This document shows, one piece after another, positions 56,956 through 64,000 of a stretch of DNA of 64,000 nt. Every line of letters starts with the position of its first letter. Positions within the stretch are counted from its first letter, which is position 1. This DNA comes from Beaufortia kweichowensis. Lineage: Eukaryota; Chordata; Actinopteri; Cypriniformes; Gastromyzontidae. Made by a program: the position numbers and the translations under genes. The stretch is from assembly GCA_019155185.1 (NCBI GenBank), contig CM032801.1, positions 2,252,079 to 2,316,078 of the forward strand, written 5' to 3'. A model generated the notes under the pieces. The model saw only the letters and a list, made by a program, of their open reading frames with translations, searched no databases and was not told where the DNA came from.

Positions 56956-59900
56956 TAATTTCTTGATTTTCTGTTATGTTGTGACATTGTTCCCTATAGG
57001 GTCATAGCTTTCTATTTTGACAGACCAATAAAAATTTGTAATTTGGAGAAAAACAATACCAACCTAAATGTAGTTGCTTAGGAATGCAAAGACATTTGAA
57101 GAAATAAAGATACTCTGAAAAAACTTTTGGTGCATTTAATTAACCACATAAATAATTTACAATTATTGTAAATCTGTGACCACTATGTCATTTGATCTCA
57201 TTGATCTCATTGATCTATAATAAAGTCTGTCACCAGTGTCATATCGAAATAATCATTTATTTAGTAGCATTTAGTACAAACTGAGGTGCATTACACATTA
57301 CCTACTTAGTGGAGAAGACTAAACAGATAAATAGCTTTGCAGTTACATTATTTATATAGAACAATACTTTACTGTTAACATCCTTTAACTGTTGTAATAG
57401 GCTATGATCGTTTCTGACCAACAAGATTAAAATGTAAAATACGCCAAATAGCGTCTTAATTTTCTTTATTTATTATTTTAGCACTATCTACGCATGTTTA
57501 TTTCTTACAGCGCCTTGCTACAGGAGAACAAAGTAGTGTTTCTGTATTAATATCATTATTTAGTTCTGTTGACGTGCATGCAACTGTTACACGTCATCGA
57601 AAAAGAAAATGGCGGCCTCCCCAGGTTAAAAGAGGTATTACATTGTGTTTTTTTTAATAAAAATGAAAATATATAGTGTGTTGTTTCTAACGATAAATTT
57701 TAGTAGTAGATAACATTTATACAGTATTAAGGCATACAAATCTGACTATAGTCACCGAAATAGCTGCCTCGTTTAATAAGAGCTCTGCAGTCACTACATG
57801 ACAGCTCTGGTATCCAGCATGTTGGTCAAGCTGTTTGCCTTGTATTTGCGAACAGGCTATAAAACGAGAACATTTTTGGTCACAGTTTAAGGTTGAAACA
57901 GCTAGGGCTCCAAAAACCGGTGCTGTACCCAGAAAACGGGGACATTTTTGACACTAGATGGCAGCATCTCACAGTACACACATCTCCAGTAGATGTTTCT
58001 ATGTCTGTGATCCGTCGCCTGAAGATGAGTGATTTCAGAAACTTTTCAAAAATTTAACTCACGTGGGACACTTCCTTCTCTTGCCATAGCATAAAAGGGA
58101 CAATTTGTACTTTTATTTCCCCTTAAATTATGTCAGTAGACAAGCAGAATGTCTTACCATAGACCATATTGCTTGTGTTATTCACCGAAGTGCAAAACTT
58201 CCATGTTATTTCTCATGTGTTAAGATTTCAGTGACAATTGTCCATTAAGTATATATACAGACAGATAATAGAAGACAACCCTTTCATTTCAATTCATAAT
58301 TAAGGAACATAGAGTTTAGTTCAGTGACTGGCAACAATTTCTGTTTTTCCACTGATAGCTCATGGGTATGACAAATACATTTACTAATACAAATATTATA
58401 CAAGTACAAATACTCCATATATTGTCATTACAGATGTATATGACTTCCTTTAAAAATATACATTTATAATAAAATGCCATGATCTTATATGGATAGAAAA
58501 GGTCTAAGCTCCAAAAAGCACATAAATAATATATTGTTTATATTATTATTACATTTTATTTTATTATTAATAATTATTTTTAAATATTGTATTATTAAAT
58601 AGATAATAATATTTTATTTTATAATTAATTATTAAAGAATTGAAATAAAGAATTGTAATAATTATTACATTAGTATTAAACATTAAACTAATTTTTAATG
58701 ATCATTAATAATAATAAAAGATTTCTGACGCAAAACTGCATATTTGGGAGAAAAGAATACAAAAATGTTTGGCTGAGACACATGAGAACCAGTAAGATAC
58801 AAAGTTATTGATTTTTAATCAAAGATTTTTAATCTTTTTTTTAATTAAACGCAATAAAGTGTGCTGGTTTTCATGGATACTTGACATCTTGATTAGCTCA
58901 AATTTGCCTAATTAGCTCAAAATATACATTGTTTTGTTACAAAAATGTATTATATGTTTTACCATTGTTGCCATATGAACATCGTCTAACTCTTCAGTAT
59001 AATAGGGTGAGTGGGTTTTTTCTGAATCATAAGTCAAAACAGTAATTTACTGAAAAGTAAAAAAAAACACCTGAAAAATGATTTCCCCATGAATGTTTCC
59101 TATAGCTTCTTAGAGTCCACACCCCCACTTTATCTTGATTCACATTACTTAACCTTCGCTCCAAATCGAAAGTGTAGTTTTGCTGGGGGCAACCCCCTGA
59201 ACTCCAGTTTTGTGGGTCTGCTTAAATCAAAACTAAATGATGATTATATTTACGGGATCCATCCTATAGATCACTGTTAGAGAATGAGTCAGCACATGCA
59301 CTTAAGGGCACTAAAGGACTCAAAACATGACGTGATCATGCAAATCACACCTATTCCTAGCATTGCTCTTATGGCACGTGACAAACTTTCAGTTTTGTTC
59401 GATTAACTTGACAACATATTAGTTCACTTGGTTCTGGAAAGACAAACCAGATAAGTTATTGAATTAAGAATTTGCCTTTCTACAAACACACTGAAAATAC
59501 CCAAAACCCACAGAAACACCTCATAAAAATGTGCAGTGTGTTATGATTTTATACAATTAAACATCAGTCGGTAAAATTCTACATATTTATATATAAGAGA
59601 ACTTATTTTGTGACTAAAATATACAGATGATGAATTTATGTCAAATATTTCCTATAAATTATTCCATTACACTCAATATATCGGCTACAGTTAAACAGTA
59701 TAAAATATAATTTTGTGTTGCAGGTTTAAAGCTCGTACGACAATAATAAATGTCTCAACCTACAGCCTTCAGGAAACTTTTCTGGAATGCACCTGAGGTG
59801 ACAGATCATCTTTGGAAGTTTTCCTCATATACAAAAATGACTCATAGGACGTAGGTAAACACAGTGCCAAAATGAACGCATTTGGAATTCCCTCACAATT

Positions 59901-60109
59901 CTTCCAGACAAGAACATTGACTGTCAGTGATACTAAAATGTATGTCACTGACACGTATTATCCTCAGTCATCTGGGTTTTGTTTTCCTTTTGAGGCTTGG
60001 TGGTCTTGTCTTTTACTTTCTTTATCACTCCAGCACACACATTGTAGTATGAAAAGTAAAGAAGACGTACGCATTTGCTTAGTAAAATTGTTTTAATGCA
60101 AACTTCGTG
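56956..60109. other. Intergenic DNA, no gene recognised
   Basis: Mostly AT-rich. Near 57610 an isolated ATGGCGGCCTCCCCAG is followed by GTTAAA and could be mistaken for a first exon, but no downstream exon was found. Around 57940-58000 a block with ACTAGATGGCAGCATCTCAC looks repeat-derived. The region 58540-58720 is an A/T-only stretch. Confidence 0.45.
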
Positions 60110-60335
60110 TTCTTAAAGGGAAAGTTCACTTTCCAAGGTAAAAATAATGTTCAAGTTAAAGTTCAAGTTCAAGTTGATTTGTATAGCACTTTAACAATGA
60201 AGCACTGTTTTAAAGCAGCTTTACAACAAAACAAAATGATGTCATCATTTATTCACTCTCATGTCATTCAAAACCTGTATATGACAAAAGATCAAAATAT
60301 CTTCTTTTGTGTTCTGCAGGTGTAAGAGAGTAATA
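60110..60335 (-). repeat. L2 3'-tail fragment plus adjoining fish interspersed repeat
   Basis: Minus-strand reading gives AAGCTGCTTTAAAACAGTGC then GTGCTATACAAATCAACTTG and repeated GAACTT, the L2 3' terminus. It abuts a second repeat, GATGTCATCATTTATTCACT...AACCTGTATATGAC, whose relative recurs at 60895-61075. Confidence 0.7.
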
Positions 60336-60894
60336 TGAGTAAATGATGAAAGAACTAAAAGTTGAAAACTTGAATTTCAACTAAAATCTCACATTTTCTC
60401 AAATCAAAGTTCAAATGAGATTTTTTTCATGGCCAACAGATTTAGTGCCCTTTTAGAGCCAAAACAAAACCGCTCGTGTTGTGTAGGCCTCATATTTCAT
60501 CACTGATAAGAAGCTATGCATAACATCTATTTTCAGAGAGCTTCACTACAGGTTGTGCGTTAACTTTCCGCCCACACCCCAGCGGTCCCTTCCCACGCAT
60601 CACTGAAATGTCACCTCTTCCCCACACCAAATATCCCCTCCCCTCTCTCTGACACTCTTTCCTTCCAGCAGTGAGTCAGTCGAGCTCCTGAGGGTGTTGG
60701 GGGGTTGCCTACTGTTCAAGCACTTTGAGTGTGGGACACTACTGAAACGTCCGTGAGTTGGATTTACACTATACACTAAAAAGAGCAACGAAAATTTTAA
60801 AAAGCCCAGGTCACAAAAGACAGTTGTCGTAACCCACGACCACAAAACTTCCTGTGACAGAAGTGTTTGGTTCTTATTCTTTTTTAGCTTAAAG

Positions 60895-61075
60895 TTCAGT
60901 CAAAAATACAAATGATGTCATCATTTATTCACCATTATGTAGTTGTAAACCTGTATATGCTTTTTTTATATGACGAAAGAAAATGTCTCTGTGTCCATAC
61001 AACAGAGGTCAATGTTGTTTGGTTTCTTTTATATTTTACAGAAGAAAGTCATACATGACATGATTGTGAGCAAAT
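60895..61075 (+). repeat. Fish interspersed repeat, second copy
   Basis: AAAGTTCAGTCAAAAATACAAATG then GATGTCATCATTTATTCACC and AAACCTGTATATGC match the block at 60225-60300. The family is abundant in fish genomes. Its ends were not defined. Confidence 0.6.
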
Positions 61076-63132
61076 TATAAAAAATATACTACCCCTAAAC
61101 TCAAGGTTTGAGCCAACTTCCAAAAATGAGTATCTAGGGCGTAGTAGCAGCATCTCTTAACTATTAGTTAATTGTCATCTTCGTTGTTTTTTTGTTTTCT
61201 AAACTTGAATGATATTGTTCATAACTCTGTTACTACAGGTGCTGGCCTTCACTGATAGATTTAAGGTTCTCGTCTTAACATCATCTTGTTCAATCTGCAG
61301 ACCACCAGTGATGATATTTGTTTTTGCTTTCCATTATCCCAAATAATACAGGTTGAAATGTTCTCATCTAGATGACCACAATCGACGGGCACCCGGAAAT
61401 CACAAAGCCACAGTAACTAATGTATGCGAGACAGACGTTGTCATGGTAACCTTGTACTGGAACCAATAACAAAAGCACTGCTAGTTCAATAAGTAACATA
61501 TTTACGTATTACTAAAGAACGTTCTGGTGGTGCTTAGATAACAGATCATTAGAAAAGAACAATGACTGTTAAACAGACACAGGAGGCTTGGTTACAGTTT
61601 TCCTATTAAAAATAATTTATTTCAGGACAACATATAAATAATTCTTGAAACACATTACAGATAATATTTGCTGTGAATAAATACCAAACAAACCAAAAAA
61701 CAAGGCTTTTCATACGATACTCTATATGAAAGGTTGCACAAAATTTCTATCGTCATCTATTTTTCCTCTAGGTCTATAACTGGAATGTCACTATGTACTG
61801 TAAGTCTGAAGTACCATTCCTAATTCCGGAGCAGCTTATATTAAGTATTGTGCAAGTTTGACGTGATCTGAACTGTCAGATCCAATAGCTGAAGAGTAGA
61901 GATACTCGATTTTATGATTTGACTGCAGATTTTTTTGGGTGTTCATCCACATCTCTGTATGGGTCCACGTGAATCTAATTCTCAGGTAGACGAAGCTAAA
62001 TGTGCTTGCACAATATTGAACTTGATGGGAATGTTTAACACGGATAGTTTGTTATATATAAATGACGCCACAGGAGCTAACAAGACTTTTTTTTGAACGT
62101 CTGTGCAGATATTGCGGCAATATTCAAATGTCAGTTTGTGCATACTGAACGTATGCAAAGAATAGACTGAGGCGTTGTGTGTTCAAAGGAGAGTAGTGCA
62201 ACTGAAAGAATGTGTCTGGTCAAGAAGAGCGAACAGGGAGTTTACAGGTCTAACACTGGGCGTGTTTGTGTTTGAACTAGATGAGCAATCGAACAAACCT
62301 TCCGAAACTTCTCATCGACATTTCGACACGCTATTTTTGGCACAGCGATTCCCTTCAGCTTAATTGAATTTAATCTGCGCAAGAGGTTGGGAAGGCGTCA
62401 AGTATCTGGCTTTCATTGCACTTAAGGAATTTTTCAGCCACAAGAAAACGCGGATCCATTCGATAGAACGGACCACGTCGTGTGAAGTCTAGCAAGGCAA
62501 GCAAAAGTGAAAAAGAGTTTCAAGAGCAAGAAGTGAGCAATGGTAAACAAAAACATTCTCAAAGGCAACAGATCCGTACTGCTCGCAGACATCAAATGGC
62601 GCAGCAGGAAATGAAAACCGAGCTCTGCTCAGCGAGCTCTCATTGGCACTTAACCTACATTTTATGAAGAAACTATCAAATGCTGTCCTTCGGTGGTCTC
62701 CGCATACCCTGTACGTCTTATTCCTGTACTTCCAAAAGGCCTGTTGGCGTTCTGCAGTCCACAGTGGCGAATTTCGTTGGCTTGAGCATATCTTTCGGTC
62801 AATGAACTTTGGTCAATTTTGTTGTCGTCTAAATCGTTAACTCTAGTCCGTGCTTCATACCTCAATTATTTTATATGAATTTATTACCCTGTTCAATACA
62901 AGCAACAGATGCCACAGTGACTTGTTCGTTTTTTACGCTAGCATCTCGTTTCTGTCCTATACACATGATACAAATGACCAAAACTTCACTTGAGAGGTAA
63001 TTACCAATTGTACAGCACCACTGGGCTCAAGCCAGGTGGAGAATTCTGGGCAAAATGTTCCTCCTTCGATCGTTCAACGGGCACGGGCTCTATAGCGTGC
63101 CACCGTCTGGGCCCTTTCCGTCACCTGAACCG
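61076..63132 (-). other. Probable tnfaip3 3' UTR and downstream flank
   Basis: No separate gene seen. The stretch next to the tnfaip3 stop should be its 3' UTR. A minus-strand AATAAA (TTTATT at about 61617-61622) would give a UTR of roughly 1.5 kb. Short open frames here carry no family similarity. An X-box-like GTTGTCATGGTAAC lies at 61437-61450. Confidence 0.4.
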
Positions 63133-64000
63133 TCACCCTCTGTAAATCTGTTTGAAGTGGTCACATTCATTACAGTAGCCTTGTTTCTCTTGGTTGGCGT
63201 AGTGGTCGCAGCCTTGCGTTTTACAGCGCTGTTTGCTTTTTTCTTTGGGCGCCTGGGCGCGCCGACCCTCTCGCTGGCCGCGGCTGAGGCAGTCCGGGCA
63301 GAGGTCCGTGCAGCCGGGAGAGAGGTTCTTGCAACCGCTGCGTCGACACTGCGCCTGGTTGAGCATCGGAGGTGGACGGGGTTTGGAGGCCCGCTGCATT
63401 TGAAACAACAGAGCTGTTGTTAATCCCGTACTTGAAGCATGAGCACAAACAGCAAGAAAAAGGGCGTGTAAAAAGAAGACTTACCGTGACGAGAGGTGGC
63501 GAATGAGAACCCCTGCTAGCAGCTTGGTTGAGCCTAGAGCTCTGCTCCTTCACAAAGCACTTGTTGCAGTAACCCTCTAGCATGGCCTTTCCCTCCGCAC
63601 CACAGCCCTGACCGCGGCACCTTGGACAGTTCTGAAACCCCGCCTCGGACGTGTGTCTGGGCTGAATGATAGCAGGGGTGGCCTCTGCACAAAACAATAA
63701 GAACAGTTCCAATGAAATACATTTCTTTGTCTTGTCAACATTTTTATCAGCGTTACAAATGCGATTTTTCATGTTCGTGCAAGAGTGTCACTTACGATGA
63801 TTGGTCTGGTAGTCTAGATAACATATAGTGCAGAATCCCAGCTTCTCCGGCGTTCCAAAGAACTGGCAGCCGGACGCGTTTGCACGGGCGAGCTGCAGGC
63901 GTCTGCCAGGTGTGTTTGGTGGTGCCGGTGGGTTCGGCTTCTCTATGCAGCGCCCACACTGAGCCCTCTGGCCTGGGCTCCTCCTGCTGCACGTCACCCC
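63133..64000 (-). CDS. tnfaip3: TNF alpha-induced protein 3 (A20), C-terminal exons, 5' part beyond the window
   Basis: Ubiquitin-editing inhibitor of NF-kB signalling; this is the zinc-finger half that binds ubiquitin and supplies E3 activity. Minus-strand exons: 64000(edge)-63796, 63684-63485, 63393-63133; phases join and the last exon ends ...FKQIYRG plus TGA. Four A20-type fingers are visible: GCQFFGTPEKLGFCTICY, CRGQGCGAEGKAMLEGYCNK, CRRSGCKNLSPGCTDLCPDC and CKTQGCDHYANQEKQGYCNE followed by C. Three show the C-x4-C-(about 10-11)-C-x2-C pattern. The first lacks a Cys at the expected position five residues before GCQFF (it reads ARANASGC). The N-terminal OTU protease domain and remaining fingers lie beyond the right edge. 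Confidence 0.94.

Noticed and set aside
57611..57626. ATGGCGGCCTCCCCAG followed by GT, resembling a first coding exon
   Set aside because: No second exon, no conserved peptide and no neighbour that fits. ATGGCGGC also occurs in the psmb1-like block by chance.
1..64000. CRISPR arrays, bacterial operons, tRNA genes
   Set aside because: The window is a vertebrate nuclear sequence. No spaced direct-repeat array or tRNA cloverleaf was found; the only tRNA-like signal is the LTR primer-binding site.

Overview
The window looks like a teleost, probably cyprinid-type, nuclear genome. Reasons: short-exon vertebrate genes with GT-AG introns, AT-rich intergenic DNA, vertebrate 5S rRNA genes, and fish-typical repeats (L2-type LINE tails with TTGAA repeats, hAT miniature elements with 8-bp target duplications, 'CATTTAGCAGACG' repeats). 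The species itself cannot be read from the sequence.

Left part (1-15.2 kb): ppp3r1 (calcineurin B, +, lacking only its first ATG-bearing exon) converges on pno1 (-). pno1 is head-to-head with dnaaf10/wdr92 (+) across a 365-bp putative bidirectional promoter. dnaaf10 converges on a large gene to its right, with a complete 340-bp hAT miniature element between the two 3' ends.

Middle (15.2-37 kb): a 20-exon minus-strand gene, modelled here as an in-frame 1098-aa protein. It carries two cadherin-like beta-sandwich domains, a TRAF-type zinc finger and a TPR superhelix; I do not recognise a named orthologue. Its 7-kb first intron and the 8 kb upstream hold a disordered 5S rRNA cluster: eight 120-nt copies, four per strand, plus one truncated copy. 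The cluster is interwoven with decayed genomic fragments of pno1 exons 3-5, two copies of one hAT insertion, and an unidentified promoter-like segment.

Right part (37-64 kb): psmb1 (-, 238 aa, complete) has a large inverted repeat just upstream that carries three copies of its own upstream sequence. One arm was later broken by a deleted Ty3/mag-type LTR retrotransposon (5-bp target duplication, tRNA-Ser(GCT)-type primer site). perp (+, 185 aa, complete) follows, then a dead L2-type LINE, about 6 kb of intergenic DNA with small repeats, and the 3' end of tnfaip3/A20 (-), cut by the window edge.

Functionally the genes are mostly independent housekeeping or signalling genes: phosphatase regulation, ribosome assembly, dynein-arm assembly scaffold, proteasome, epithelial/p53 effector, NF-kB brake. 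Possible links are ribosome biogenesis (pno1 pieces and 5S genes in one region) and cilia: RFX X-box-like sites lie in dnaaf10 intron 1 and about 100 bp upstream of the unnamed TPR gene. Exon coordinates were derived by matching splice signals, reading phase and family conservation. Every complete gene model sums to a multiple of three.
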